64,000 nucleotides of DNA from Streptomyces sp. NBC_01255 (GCF_036226445.1 NZ_CP108474.1:8369083-8433082), one strand, 5' to 3'. Shown: positions 50,899-60,136, numbered from the stretch's first letter. Translations and numbers: made by a program. The notes: generated by a model not told the origin, from the letters alone.

Positions 50899-51336
50899 TC
50901 AGCCTTCGAAGCCGACAGTGCCGTCCGGCAGGATCGCCTCGACCCGTGCGCCGTGCTCCACGGTGCGGCTCACCGTGCAGAACTTCTCGTGCGTCAGCCG
51001 CACCGCCCGGGCGAACACCTCATCCGCCTTCGGGTTGTTGTCCGGCAGCTCGAACTCGTAGCTGACCCTGATCCGGCCCACCCGGCCGTCGTCCTCCGGG
51101 CCCGAGACGGACTCCACCACGATCCGCAGGTCGTCGTGGTCCACGGCGCGCGCGGTCCGGTCCACGACCAGGCCGCCGCAGCCGCCCATCGCCGCGAGCA
51201 GCAACTCGACCGGGGTGAACGAGGGCTGCGCGTCCGCGTCGTCGGCGGCGGCCATCCGGACCTCCGCCCCCCGGTCGTTGCGGGCGGTCCAGTTCCGGTA
51301 CCCGGTGCGGACGGTTTCGATCCGGTAGTCGGCCAT
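50899..51336 (-). CDS. OsmC-family protein
   Basis: A 145-residue peroxidase-fold protein: PSFTPVELLLAAMGGCGGLV holds the first redox Cys (GGCGG), and THEKFCTVSRTVEHG the second (KFCTVSR), the two-Cys layout of OsmC/Ohr-like peroxiredoxins. RVSYEFELPD and the final AILPDGTVGFEG complete the fold. It reduces organic hydroperoxides in the cytoplasm. ATG 51336 after GGAG is chosen because the upstream residues are foreign to the family. Confidence 0.86.
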   Translation of the reverse strand: MADYRIETVRTGYRNWTARNDRGAEVRMAAADDADAQPSFTPVELLLAAMGGCGGLVVDRTARAVDHDDLRIVVESVSGPEDDGRVGRIRVSYEFELPDNNPKADEVFARAVRLTHEKFCTVSRTVEHGARVEAILPDGTVGFEG

Positions 51337-51497
51337 GGCGGCGGAGCTCCTTCGCTGTCGTGCGGTGGCGGTACGGTCGACCGCCACACAACCCCACGGT
51401 CACGGTCCCGCCAAGCGGACGCGCCCGTCGCGCACCCAACCCGGAGGCGAGTATCCGCACTCATGTGCCGTGTCCGCGAGTCCGGTGGAATGCCACC

Positions 51498-51659
51498 ATG
51501 CCCGACCGCCCCGCCGCCGCCCCGCCCGCCCCCGCCGCCGACCGCGCTCCGCGCGCCTGGATCGCACCGGCCGTCGCCACCGTCGCCACCCTGCCCCTCG
51601 CCCCCACCGCCGTCGTCCTCCTCTCTCTCCTCTTCCTCGCCCTCGTCGACCGGCCCTGA
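51498..51659 (+). CDS. Small single-helix membrane protein
   Basis: A 53-residue ORF: Pro/Ala-rich start (DRPAAAPPAPAADRAPRAW) and one TM helix (VATVATLPLAPTAVVLLSLL, then FLALVDRP). Its stop is directly adjacent to the convergent amidotransferase stop. No family known; codon composition is gene-like, but the small size keeps confidence moderate. Confidence 0.45.
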   Translation: MPDRPAAAPPAPAADRAPRAWIAPAVATVATLPLAPTAVVLLSLLFLALVDRP

Positions 51660-52475
51660 TCACGTCCGGGCGGTGCGCGCTCCGGAGTGAGCCCGCACGA
51701 CCGCGCCCCATGCCTCGGACACCGCGCCCCAGACCGTACGGAGTTCCGGCTCCGCCTCCCGTACCGAGGCCACCACGGCCGCCGGGTCGCCGCCGTCCGC
51801 GCGGACCTGCGCGTCGTCGGCCTCCGCCCACAGCGCGACCGTGCCGGACCCCGCCTCCGGATGGAACTGGAGCCCCCAGCCCGCACGCCCCACCCGGAAC
51901 GCCTGGTACGGGCAGTCGTCACCCGTCAGCAGCGGGACGGCGCCTGCCGGCAGCCGGCCCACCTCGTCCCAGTGCCACTGCGCCGCCGGCGCGCCCTCCG
52001 GTACCCCGCCTAGTACGGGATCCTCATCGGCCGCGGCAAGCCGCCGCAGCGGCACGGCGCCCAGTTCGGGCCCCCCGGTCCGGGCCACGACGGAACCGCC
52101 CAGGGCGTCGGCCACGAGCTGGCCGCCCAGACATATCCCGAGCAGCGGCACCTCGCCGGCGACCGCCTCGCGGACGAGCGTACGGACGCGGGGCAGCCAC
52201 GGGGCGGACTCGTCGTCCCGGCAGCCGACGGACCCGCCGAGGACGAGGAGCCCCGCGTGGCCGCCCAGGTCGTCCGGGAGGGGCTCGCCCAGCCAGGCGC
52301 GCACCACGTCGAGGCGGAGGCCGGCCCGTACGAGACGGTCCCCGACGAGACCGGGGCCCGCGTCCTCCTCGTGCTGGACGACGAGAACGGCAGGGGCTGT
52401 GCCCGGTGCCGCAGGGTTCTCGGTATCCCCGTCCACTTCGCCGGTCACAGCCGTCTCGCTCATCTCGCTCGTCAC
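51660..52475 (-). CDS. Class I glutamine amidotransferase-like protein
   Basis: A 271-residue protein with the GATase class I nucleophile elbow PLLGICLGGQLVADALGG (Cys in GICLGGQ) and the His-Glu of the triad in LQFHPEAGSG. LLVLGGSVGCRDDESAPWLP is the glycine-rich loop. Such lone GATase domains act in gamma-glutamyl or guanosine-type amide transfer or hydrolysis; the substrate is not visible. GTG 52475, 10 bp after GGGGAGG, is the best start; a longer low-complexity extension was rejected. Confidence 0.82.
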   Translation of the reverse strand: MTSEMSETAVTGEVDGDTENPAAPGTAPAVLVVQHEEDAGPGLVGDRLVRAGLRLDVVRAWLGEPLPDDLGGHAGLLVLGGSVGCRDDESAPWLPRVRTLVREAVAGEVPLLGICLGGQLVADALGGSVVARTGGPELGAVPLRRLAAADEDPVLGGVPEGAPAAQWHWDEVGRLPAGAVPLLTGDDCPYQAFRVGRAGWGLQFHPEAGSGTVALWAEADDAQVRADGGDPAAVVASVREAEPELRTVWGAVSEAWGAVVRAHSGARTART

Positions 52476-52668
52476 GGCGGTCGCGCCTCCCCGCTCCGGC
52501 CCGGGGACGCCCGGGGTGTTCGATTCCCCGAGGATCTCCGAAGAAGTGTCCGAGCGGGAGCCCCTGGAGTCCCCCCGTGATCGGCTGGGCATCAGGTGAG
52601 TAGGCCGCGCCGCCCGGCTGAGTACGCCGACCGATACGCCGCGCGCCGCCCACCGCTGGAATAGGGGC

Positions 52669-53055
52669 ATGACCTCCGACGCCGGGCGCCCCCGCCCCCT
52701 CCAGCACGTCACCGCCACCGGCACCGCCCTCGCGGTGGCCCTCGGCCCCGTGGTGCTCGGCGCCCTGCTCGTCCGGTCGGCGGGCGGCGACCCGATGGCC
52801 TCCGTGAACGCCCTCATCGCGGGCGGCGGCCAGCGCGCCCGGGTCTCCGGGGCGCAGCTCCGCTCCTGCGGCGGCCGGGTTCAGTCGCGCGGCGTACGGG
52901 CCGGCAGGAAGGCCTGGGGCGCGCTCTCCTCGGGGTCCGGCTCCCGCGCAGGACGGGCCGTCTCGACCAGGCTGGGGAGGTGTGGTGACGGGGGAGTCCC
53001 GCGGACCGAACCCTCCCCGGAAGGGCTCCAGATGAGCGATGATCATCGCATCTGA
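52669..53055 (+). CDS. Uncertain small ORF (possible membrane protein)
   Basis: A 128-residue frame. The first 55 residues include one hydrophobic helix (ATGTALAVALGPVVLGALLV) and have gene-like character; the rest is Arg/Gly/Ser rich and could be a shifted frame. No family seen. It lies between the GATase gene and the molybdenum hydroxylase gene and may be a gene damaged after residue ~55. Confidence 0.3.
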   Translation: MTSDAGRPRPLQHVTATGTALAVALGPVVLGALLVRSAGGDPMASVNALIAGGGQRARVSGAQLRSCGGRVQSRGVRAGRKAWGALSSGSGSRAGRAVSTRLGRCGDGGVPRTEPSPEGLQMSDDHRI

Positions 53056-53103
53056 GTAGTTCCGGCGGCACAGGACCGGGACCCCTGTCGAAAGGCACAC
53101 CGA

Positions 53104-55521
53104 ATGGCGCGGCGGCACCCCGGGCGGGACGAGTACACGAGCGGCACCGGGGACGGAGGCGCGCCCTCCGCGGACCACGCCACGGACCCGGCCGCGACCC
53201 CCGCCGACGGCCGGCCGGCCGGCATGGGGCGGCGCCGATTCCTCGGGTACGTCCTGGCCGCCCCCACCCTCACCGTCGCCGCGCAGCTCGGCGCCGAGGC
53301 CCTCGTGACCCGGCAGGCCGCCGCCGCGGCCCCGGCGCTCATCCCCTCGCTGCCCGGCCCCGCGGAACTCCTCGACCTCAACGACCTGCTGACGCTCGCG
53401 GCCCTGCCGACCAGCAACCTCATCACCATCCGCATCGACAGCGACGGCACGGCCCACTTCGCCCTGCCCCGCGCCGAGGTCGGCCAGGGCGTCACCACCT
53501 CCAGCGCCATGATCGTCGCGGAGGAACTCGACCTGCCCCTGGACAAGGTGAAGGTCACCCTCGCCGACGCCCGGCCCGAGCTCCTCTTCAACCAGCTGAC
53601 CGGCGGCTCCAACACCACCTACTCCACCTACACCCCCATCCGGGTCGCCGCCGCCGTCGCCCGCGGCCGCCTGCTGCGCGCCGCCGCCCTCGTCCTCGGC
53701 GACGCCGTCGAGACCCTCACGACGAAGCTCGGCGCCGTGGTCTCCCCGGCCGGAGCGGTCCTCCACTACGGCGAACTCGCCACGAAGGCCGCCGCCCTCA
53801 CCGACACGGCGGTGGAGGTGGAGCTCAAGGACCGCGCCGACTTCCGCGTCATCGGCACCGCGCAGCGCAGGCTGGACGCCCTCGACGCCGTCACCGGCCG
53901 CAAGAAGTTCGCCATGGACCTCCAGGTCCCGGACGCCCTGCCCACGATGATCTGCCGCCCGCCCACCATCAACGGCACCGTCCGCTCCGTGGCCAACCTC
54001 GCCGTGGTCCGCGCCATGCCCGGCATCACCGACGTCGTCACCGTCTCCACCGGCGTCGCCGTCCGTGGCCGCACCTTCGGCCAGTGCGTCGACGCCGTCC
54101 GGGCCCTCGACGTCGACTGGGGTCCCGGAACCGCCGAGGGCGCCTCCGACGCCACCGTCCTGGCCAAGCTCCGCCGGGCCGAACTCCCCCTGGTGGTCCC
54201 CCCGCTGCCGCTGCTCACCAAGGCGGTCGACGCCCGCTTCACCTTCCACTTCTCCAGCAACGCCGCCGTGGAGACGAACTGCGCCATCGCGGACGTACGG
54301 GAGGACTCCGCGGAGATCTGGGCCTCGCTCAAGGCCCCGATCGTCGCCCAGGAACAGATCGCGCTCAAGCTCGGCCTGCCGCCCACGGCCGTCCGCGTCC
54401 ACGTCACCGAGGGCGGCGGGTCCTTCGGCCGCAAGCTCTTCCACGACGCGGCCCACGAGGCCGCCGAGGTCTCCCGCGCCCTCGGCAAGCCCGTCAAGCT
54501 CATGTGGCACCGCACCGACGACTTCCGCCAGGGCCGTACGCACCCGATGTCCACCTCGCGGGTCCGCGCCACGTACTCGCTGGGCGAGGTCCTCACGTAC
54601 GAGCAGCGCCACACCTCCGTGGCCACCGACTTCGGGCACGGCATCGGCGAGCTCCTCACCGCCGAGGTGGCCCGGCTCCCCGTCGCCGACCTCGCCTTCT
54701 CCGAGACGATGTTCCAGCTCACCCAGGTGAGCCCCTACCACCTCGGCGTCACCACCCAGCTGCTCTCCGAGACCGACAAGGGCTTCAACACCGGTTCCAT
54801 GCGCGGCATCTACTCGCCCAACGTGCGCTGCGCCCAGGAACTCGTCATGGACGAGCTGGCCCGCCGCATGGGCAAGGACGCGTACGCGATGCGACGCGGG
54901 CTCATGAAGGACCCGAGGGCGCGCGCCGTCCTCGACAAGGTCGCCGCGGCGGGGGAGTGGGGCCGGACGATGGCGCCCGGTACGGCCCAGGGCATCGCGG
55001 TCCACACCGAGTACCACTCGCACGTCGCCGTCCTCGCCGAGATCGACTGCCGCCCCGAGACCAGCGGACGGAAGGTCCCCAACGCGTACACGGGACCGCG
55101 CGTCACCAAGGTCGTGTGTGCCGTCGACGTCGGTCTCGCCGTCAACCCGCGCGGTCTGGAAGCCCAGATGATGGGCGGCATCGCCGACGGCATCGCCATC
55201 ACCCTCACGTCCGGACTCCACCTGCGCGACGGACACTTCCTCGAAGGCAGCTGGGACCAGTACTTCTACACCCGGCAGTGGAACACCCCGCCCGAGCTGG
55301 AGATCATCGTGATGCCGTCGAACGGCGAGAAGCCGGGCGGGGCGGGGGAGCTCGCGGTGGCCGGCGCCATGGCCGCCGTCGCCTGCGCCTACGGGCGGGC
55401 CACCGGCACGATGCCGACGGTCTTCCCCGTCAACCACGCCGAGCCGCTCGCCTTCACCCCCCTGCCGACCGTCCCGCCCGTCCCGGCCTCGCCCACCGAC
55501 GGCCGCGACCGCACCATCTGA
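53104..55521 (+). CDS. Xanthine-dehydrogenase-family molybdenum subunit, Tat-exported
   Basis: A 805-residue large subunit of a molybdenum hydroxylase, IorB/CoxL-like. A twin-arginine signal (GRRRFLGYVLAAPTLTVA) lies about 40 residues in. Molybdopterin-binding hallmarks: GQGVTTSSAMIVAEELDLPL, the GGGSFGRKLFHDAAHEA loop (GG-x-FG), NTGSMRGIYSP (Mo-site region), and the C-terminal PGGAGELAVAGAMAAVACAY, where the catalytic Glu sits (GAGE). It oxidises aldehydes or N-heterocycles with the 2Fe-2S subunit encoded next. No FAD-containing subunit follows, so electrons probably go to a cytochrome. No clear substrate. Confidence 0.9.
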   Translation: MARRHPGRDEYTSGTGDGGAPSADHATDPAATPADGRPAGMGRRRFLGYVLAAPTLTVAAQLGAEALVTRQAAAAAPALIPSLPGPAELLDLNDLLTLAALPTSNLITIRIDSDGTAHFALPRAEVGQGVTTSSAMIVAEELDLPLDKVKVTLADARPELLFNQLTGGSNTTYSTYTPIRVAAAVARGRLLRAAALVLGDAVETLTTKLGAVVSPAGAVLHYGELATKAAALTDTAVEVELKDRADFRVIGTAQRRLDALDAVTGRKKFAMDLQVPDALPTMICRPPTINGTVRSVANLAVVRAMPGITDVVTVSTGVAVRGRTFGQCVDAVRALDVDWGPGTAEGASDATVLAKLRRAELPLVVPPLPLLTKAVDARFTFHFSSNAAVETNCAIADVREDSAEIWASLKAPIVAQEQIALKLGLPPTAVRVHVTEGGGSFGRKLFHDAAHEAAEVSRALGKPVKLMWHRTDDFRQGRTHPMSTSRVRATYSLGEVLTYEQRHTSVATDFGHGIGELLTAEVARLPVADLAFSETMFQLTQVSPYHLGVTTQLLSETDKGFNTGSMRGIYSPNVRCAQELVMDELARRMGKDAYAMRRGLMKDPRARAVLDKVAAAGEWGRTMAPGTAQGIAVHTEYHSHVAVLAEIDCRPETSGRKVPNAYTGPRVTKVVCAVDVGLAVNPRGLEAQMMGGIADGIAITLTSGLHLRDGHFLEGSWDQYFYTRQWNTPPELEIIVMPSNGEKPGGAGELAVAGAMAAVACAYGRATGTMPTVFPVNHAEPLAFTPLPTVPPVPASPTDGRDRTI

Positions 55522-55535
55522 GAGCTGGAGTCCCC

Positions 55536-56015
55536 GTGCCGCAGCACACCTTCATCCTGAACGGCAAGGCCGTCACCGCCGACGTCGAGGGCGACGTCCG
55601 GCTCCTCTGGGTCCTCAGGGACGTCCTCGGCGTCACCGGCCCCAAGTACGGCTGCGGGGTCGGCGTCTGCCGGGCCTGTACGAGCCACCTCAACGGCAAG
55701 GCGTTCACGCCCTGCGCCGTGCCCGTCGACGACCTCGCCCCGACCGACGAGATCACCACGATCGAGGGGCTCCCGGACACCGTGGGCGCCGACCTCCATC
55801 CCATGCAGGAGGCCTGGCTCGACCTCGACGTCGCCCAGTGCGGCTTCTGCCAGCCGGGCCAGATCATGGCGGCGGTGGCGACGGTCCGCAGGGCGCGGGA
55901 GGCCGGGCGGGAGATCACCGAGGCCGACCTCGACACGATCCGCAACATCTGCCGGTGCGGCACCTACCACCGCATCCGGCAGGCGGTCCTGGAAGGCTCC
56001 CGCCGCATGGAGTGA
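55536..56015 (+). CDS. 2Fe-2S subunit of molybdenum hydroxylase
   Basis: A 159-residue small subunit, IorA/CoxS-like. The plant-type 2Fe-2S site is KYGCGVGVCRACTSHLNG with a further Cys in FTPCAVP; the second cluster is VAQCGFCQPGQIMAA and ICRCGTYHRIRQAVLEG. Partner of the large subunit encoded 14 bp upstream. GTG 55536 follows AGCTGGAG. No signal peptide; it would be co-exported folded with the Tat-tagged large subunit. Confidence 0.92.
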   Translation: MPQHTFILNGKAVTADVEGDVRLLWVLRDVLGVTGPKYGCGVGVCRACTSHLNGKAFTPCAVPVDDLAPTDEITTIEGLPDTVGADLHPMQEAWLDLDVAQCGFCQPGQIMAAVATVRRAREAGREITEADLDTIRNICRCGTYHRIRQAVLEGSRRME

Positions 56016-56041
56016 GAGCACGTCGCACCGCCGGAGCGGCT

Positions 56042-56419
56042 CTACGCCGCCCCGGCCGCCAACTTCTCCCGTACGGCGTCCAGATACTCCGCCACCGCGT
56101 CCCGGTTCCGGGTGAGGCACCGGATCCGCTCGGTCATCCGGTCCCGCTCCTCCTCAAGGGTCGCCAGCATCTCCGGCGTGGCGTCCGGGAAGTGGATGAT
56201 CCTCGGCTTGTTCAGGCACGGCAGGATCTGCTTGATGAGCCGGGTCGGCAGCCCGGCGTCGAGGAGCCCCCGGATCTGCGCGACCCGGTCCAGGTTCGAC
56301 TCGTCGTAGACGCGGTAGCCGTTCGGCTGCCGGTCCGCGACGATGAGGCCCTGCTCCTCGTAGTAGCGCAGCAGCCTGCGCGGTGTGCCGGTGCGCTCCG
56401 ACAGCTCCCCGATCCGCAT
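56042..56419 (-). CDS. MerR-family transcriptional regulator
   Basis: A 125-residue regulator. The MerR winged helix is at the start (MRIGELSERTGTPRRLLRYY, EEQGLIVADRQPNGYRVYDE). After it comes an antiparallel coiled-coil (ATLEEERDRMTERIRCLTRN). The effector domain is short, with Cys69 (QILPCLNKPRII) and Cys100 visible. It is divergent from the MFS gene and probably controls it through the dyad between the genes. GGGAGGGAG precedes the ATG. Confidence 0.9.
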   Translation of the reverse strand: MRIGELSERTGTPRRLLRYYEEQGLIVADRQPNGYRVYDESNLDRVAQIRGLLDAGLPTRLIKQILPCLNKPRIIHFPDATPEMLATLEEERDRMTERIRCLTRNRDAVAEYLDAVREKLAAGAA

Positions 56420-56447
56420 GGGACGCTCCCTCCCGGGACTCGCTTGA

Positions 56448-56467
56448 CCTTCACATCAATGTGAGGG
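56448..56467. promoter_or_regulatory. MerR operator-like dyad
   Basis: The imperfect palindrome CCTTCACAT-CA-ATGTGAGGG (8 of 9 positions pair) lies between divergent merR-type and MFS genes, right after a TTGACC -35-like hexamer at 56444, the place MerR proteins bind. Confidence 0.65.
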
Positions 56468-56482
56468 TTCGAGCATAGGTCC

Positions 56483-57715
56483 ATGAGCAACCACACGACA
56501 GTGGCGGCCGGTTCCGCCACGACCACTCCCGCCATGCCCACCCCTGCGAAGCCCGCCGGCCGACTGCCCCTCGCCGCGCTGCTCGCACTCGCCACCGCCG
56601 TCTTCGTCACCAGCCTCACCGAGACTCTCCCCGCCGGCGTCCTGCCCGGCATGAGCGCCGACCTGGGCGTCGGCGAGGCCGCCGCCGGCCAGTCGGTCAC
56701 CGTTTACGCGCTCGGCACCGCCCTCACCGCCGTCCCCCTCGCCGCCCGCACCGCCGGCTGGCGCCGCAAGCGCCTGCTGCTCACCTCGGTCGCGGGATTC
56801 GCCGCCGCCAACACGGTCACCGCCGTCTCCTCGTCGTACGTCCTCACCATGGGCGCCCGCTTCCTCGCCGGGGTCGCCGCGGGCGTGGCCTGGGCCCTGC
56901 TCGCCGGTTACGCGCGCCGCCTCGCCCCGCCGCACCTCCAGGGCCGGGCCGTCGCCGTCGCCATGACCGGCATCCCGCTCGCGCTCTCGCTCGGCGTCCC
57001 GGCGGGCACCTTCCTCGGCGCCGCCGCCGGCTGGCGAACCGCCTTCACCGCCATGACCGTCATCGCCGTCGTGCTCCTCGGCTGGATCGCCCTCGCCGTC
57101 CCCGACCTGCCGGGCGAACAGCGCGGCGGGCGGGCCCCGGTCGCCCGGACGCTGAAGGTCCCCGGGGTCCTGCCGGTCCTCGCCGTCACCTTCGCCCTCG
57201 TCCTCGCCCACACCGTCCTCTACACCTACGTCGCCGCCTACCTCGGCCACCTCGGCCTGACCGGCTCCACCGGGCTCGTCCTGCTCGTGTTCGGCCTGGC
57301 CTCGCTGGCCGGGATCTGGATCACCGGGCGGTACATCGACCGCAGGCTCAGGACCCTGACCCTCGCCGGTACGGTCCTCGTCGCCGTCGGCGTCGCCGCC
57401 CTCGCCGTACCGGCAGGGAGCACCGCGCTCGTCCTGGTGGCCGCCGGGCTGTGGGGCCTGGGCTGGGGCGGTGCGCCGACGCTGCTCCAGACGGCCGTCG
57501 CCGACGCGGGCGGGGACGCCGCCGACACCGCCCAGACGATGCTGGTCAGCCTCTGGAACGCGGCCATGGCGGCCGGTGGCATGGCGGGCGGCCTCCTCCT
57601 CGGCGGCTTCGGCGCGGCGGCGCTCCCCTGGAGCGTCCTGCTCCTGCTGGTCCCCGTCGTCGCCGTCGTCACGGGAGCCCGCGCCCACGGCTTCCCCGCC
57701 CACCGGCACCCCTGA
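56483..57715 (+). CDS. MFS transporter (DHA1-like)
   Basis: A 410-residue exporter with about twelve helices: LLALATAVFVTSLTETLPAG, the loop 2-3 region LAARTAGWRRKRLLLTSV, the GARFLAGVAAGVAWALLAGY helix and PRLAPPHLQGRAVAVAMTGI-like motif, and C-terminal LLLLVPVVAVVTGARAHGF. DHA1/AraJ-type exporters expel small drugs or sugars. It is divergent from the MerR gene, so drug-inducible export is likely. It ends at the terminator at 57732. Confidence 0.86.
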   Translation: MSNHTTVAAGSATTTPAMPTPAKPAGRLPLAALLALATAVFVTSLTETLPAGVLPGMSADLGVGEAAAGQSVTVYALGTALTAVPLAARTAGWRRKRLLLTSVAGFAAANTVTAVSSSYVLTMGARFLAGVAAGVAWALLAGYARRLAPPHLQGRAVAVAMTGIPLALSLGVPAGTFLGAAAGWRTAFTAMTVIAVVLLGWIALAVPDLPGEQRGGRAPVARTLKVPGVLPVLAVTFALVLAHTVLYTYVAAYLGHLGLTGSTGLVLLVFGLASLAGIWITGRYIDRRLRTLTLAGTVLVAVGVAALAVPAGSTALVLVAAGLWGLGWGGAPTLLQTAVADAGGDAADTAQTMLVSLWNAAMAAGGMAGGLLLGGFGAAALPWSVLLLLVPVVAVVTGARAHGFPAHRHP

Positions 57716-57731
57716 CATGCCGGAGTGCACG

Positions 57732-57765
57732 AAGGCCCCCACCGCGCCAGGGCGGTGGGGGCCTT
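57732..57765. terminator. Bidirectional hairpin terminator
   Basis: A perfect 14-bp stem (AAGGCCCCCACCGC / GCGGTGGGGGCCTT) with a 6-nt loop lies between the convergent MFS gene and the membrane-anchored protein gene. Confidence 0.85.
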
Positions 57766-57786
57766 CTGCCGTACGAGCGGGGTGGC

Positions 57787-58614
57787 TCAGACGGCCGGCG
57801 GGACCCGGGGCGCGCGGCCCGCGCCACGCGTCAGCGCGTAACCGCCGACGCCCGCGAGCGCCGCGAGGACGCCGCCCGCCACCGTCCAGATCCAGCGGTC
57901 GGACCACCAGCCCGAGGACCAGCCGTCCTCCGGGGCCGCCGCCTCCACGGCGGAAGGCCGGCCCGCGTCGGCGTCCGCCTCCGCCTGGTCGGCGGTCGTC
58001 GCCCCCGGCACGAGCGGCGCGGCGAGCGAGCCGTCCGTGGCGTAGGCGCCGCCCTTGTCCAGGGTGGTCACCCCGATTCGGGCCGTGAACGGCTGGCCGA
58101 GGTCCTCGTCCGGCAGCCCGGTGACGGTCAGCCGGACGTAGTAGCTGCCGGGCAGCGGGTCGTTCGCCCAGGCGTCCGCAGAGGCGCGGACCGGCCGCAG
58201 CACACAGGCGAGCTCCACCGACGCGGTGTCCTTGGCCGCCGTACGGGACTGGGTCCCGTACATGCACGGCTGACGCCGCCGCAGCCCGTCGTACACGTCG
58301 ACCCGCCAGGTGGTGGGCCCGTGCCGCAGCGCCGCGTCGGGGAGCGTGACCGTGGCGTTCACCGTCGGCCGCTGCCCGGCGTCCGCCGGGAACACCCAGT
58401 ACAGGTAGTCACCCGTGGCGGCCTGCGCGGTGGCCTGCTGCCCCGGGAGGAACCTCGCGGCCGTACGGAACGTGGTCCCGGCCTCCGTCGGACCGGCACT
58501 CGCGCCCGGGTCCGCCGTGGGGGTGGGGGAATCGGCCGTCGCGCCCGGCGCCGCGAGCCCCAGAAGCGCGGCGCCCGCGAGGGCGGCCGTGGCGAGCATG
58601 CGTACGGTACGCAT
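57787..58614 (-). CDS. Secreted, membrane-anchored protein (partner of vWA protein)
   Basis: A 275-residue exported protein. Sec signal MLATAALAGAALLGLAAPGA; mature beta-rich domain (FRTAARFLPGQQATAQAATG, DYLYWVFPADAGQRPTVNAT, SYYVRLTVTGLPDED), then an acidic linker and a C-terminal TM helix (WIWTVAGGVLAALAGVGGYA) with a short basic end (LTRGAGRAPR). Its ATG overlaps the stop of the vWA gene (TGATG), so the two are co-translated and probably form a surface complex. Function unknown. Confidence 0.75.
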   Translation of the reverse strand: MRTVRMLATAALAGAALLGLAAPGATADSPTPTADPGASAGPTEAGTTFRTAARFLPGQQATAQAATGDYLYWVFPADAGQRPTVNATVTLPDAALRHGPTTWRVDVYDGLRRRQPCMYGTQSRTAAKDTASVELACVLRPVRASADAWANDPLPGSYYVRLTVTGLPDEDLGQPFTARIGVTTLDKGGAYATDGSLAAPLVPGATTADQAEADADAGRPSAVEAAAPEDGWSSGWWSDRWIWTVAGGVLAALAGVGGYALTRGAGRAPRVPPAV

Positions 58615-59888
58615 CAGTTGGTCCTCCAGACAGCGACGCGCCAGCGGGACACCCAGCCCCAGAGCAGACCGGCCAGGAAACCGGCGAGCACGAGCACGCC
58701 GAGCAGCCACCAGCCGCGCCCGAGACCGAAGGCGGCCACGTCCGACGCGGCCGACGGCCCGTCGACGACGTCCACCGTCAGCTCGATCGGCATGCCCGGC
58801 GTCGTCGCGACCGACGGGGGAGCGGAGAAGGAGTTGCTGACCTGGAGACAGACGGTCTCGGCGGCCGGCTTGGCGTCCCCCGGCTCGTCGTCGAGGTCCG
58901 GCTTCGGGTAGCGGAGGCCGGTCGATATCACGTCCGTACGCCCGTCGCCCGCCTCGGAGCCGCGGACGATCTCCCGGCCGTGGAGGGTGACCGCGCGCAG
59001 CAGCACGCCGTAGTCGTTGTTGACGGCCCGGTCGGCCGACACGCTGACGGAGGCGCGCAGTTCCTGGCCGGGCAGCAGGTCCACCCGGTACCAGCGGTGC
59101 TCGCCGAAGGTCTCGCGGTCGGTGTACAGGCCGGCCTTGAGCTGCGGAGCGTCGACGCACCGCGCGGCACCCTTCGTCCCCACGGGGGTGACGACCGGGT
59201 CGGCGGCGCGGTCGACCAACTGCTTCACGCGGCGCGAGAGTTCGTCGGTGCGGTGGACCGAGGTATACGTGCCTCCGGTCGCCTCCGCGATACAGGTGAG
59301 CTGCTGCCGCGTCTTGGCGTCCGGCACGAGGCCCAGCGTGTCGATGACGAGGTGGATGCCCTTCGCCGCGATCTTCCGGGCGACCTCGCAGGGGTCGAGC
59401 GGGGCGCAGGTGTCCTCGCCGTCGGTGATGAGCACGATCCTGCGGGTGGCGTCGCCGCCCTCCAGGTCCTCGGCCGCGCCGAGCAGCGCCGGACCGATCG
59501 GCGTCCAGCCGGTCGGGGCGAGGGTGGCCACGGCGGTCTTGGCCTCGGTCCGGTCGAGCGGGCCGACCGGGTAGAGCTGCCGGGTGTCCTTGCAGCCCCG
59601 CTTGCGGTCGGGACCGGGGTAGTCGGCGCCGAGCGTGCGGATGCCGAGCCGGACCTCCTCGGGCACCGCGTCGAGGACTTCGTTGAAGGCCTGCTTGGCG
59701 GCGGACATGCGGGACTTGCCGTCGATGTCCTTGGCCCGCATGGACCCGCTGACGTCGAGGACCAGCTCGACCTTGGGGGATTCCTTCGCCACCGGCTCGT
59801 CGGCGGCCGCGCTCGTCGGCAGGAGCGCGGCGGTCAGGGCGGCGAGCAGCGCGAACGCCCCGGTCGCCAGCCGTTTTCTCGTGATCAT
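58614..59888 (-). CDS. Secreted von Willebrand factor A domain protein
   Basis: A 424-residue protein with a signal peptide (RLATGAFALLAALTAALLPT) and a vWA domain starting KVELVLDVSGSMRAKDIDG: the MIDAS motif DxSxS is Asp45-Ser47-Ser49. The second metal residues are in GWTPIGPALLGA and RRIVLITDGEDTC. A beta domain follows (WYRVDLLPGQELRASVSVSA) and a C-terminal TM helix (GWWLLGVLVLAGFLAGLLWG). It is a membrane-tethered extracytoplasmic binding protein. Co-translated with the next gene through TGATG. The partner of the pair is known to me only as a conserved Streptomyces neighbour, with no function assigned. Confidence 0.83.
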   Translation of the reverse strand: MITRKRLATGAFALLAALTAALLPTSAAADEPVAKESPKVELVLDVSGSMRAKDIDGKSRMSAAKQAFNEVLDAVPEEVRLGIRTLGADYPGPDRKRGCKDTRQLYPVGPLDRTEAKTAVATLAPTGWTPIGPALLGAAEDLEGGDATRRIVLITDGEDTCAPLDPCEVARKIAAKGIHLVIDTLGLVPDAKTRQQLTCIAEATGGTYTSVHRTDELSRRVKQLVDRAADPVVTPVGTKGAARCVDAPQLKAGLYTDRETFGEHRWYRVDLLPGQELRASVSVSADRAVNNDYGVLLRAVTLHGREIVRGSEAGDGRTDVISTGLRYPKPDLDDEPGDAKPAAETVCLQVSNSFSAPPSVATTPGMPIELTVDVVDGPSAASDVAAFGLGRGWWLLGVLVLAGFLAGLLWGWVSRWRVAVWRTN

Positions 59889-60136
59889 CGCCGGATCGTA
59901 TTGATGATCCTCCGACAATCCAAAACGGGGGTGGCCGGTTCGCCCTCCAGGGCCCCGGACGTCCGGTCAGCGGTGCTCGGGGTTCGCGAACTCCGGCTTG
60001 CAGCCGGCCTCCCACGCCGAGCGCCGTGGTAGCCGGGCACGGGCTCCCGCGTCCTGTCTCCCTCGCTCGGGTCCTGGATGCCGGGGAAGACTGCCCGCTG
60101 GGCTGATGTGCAGCGCGCAGCTCGGCCCGCTGTCTC

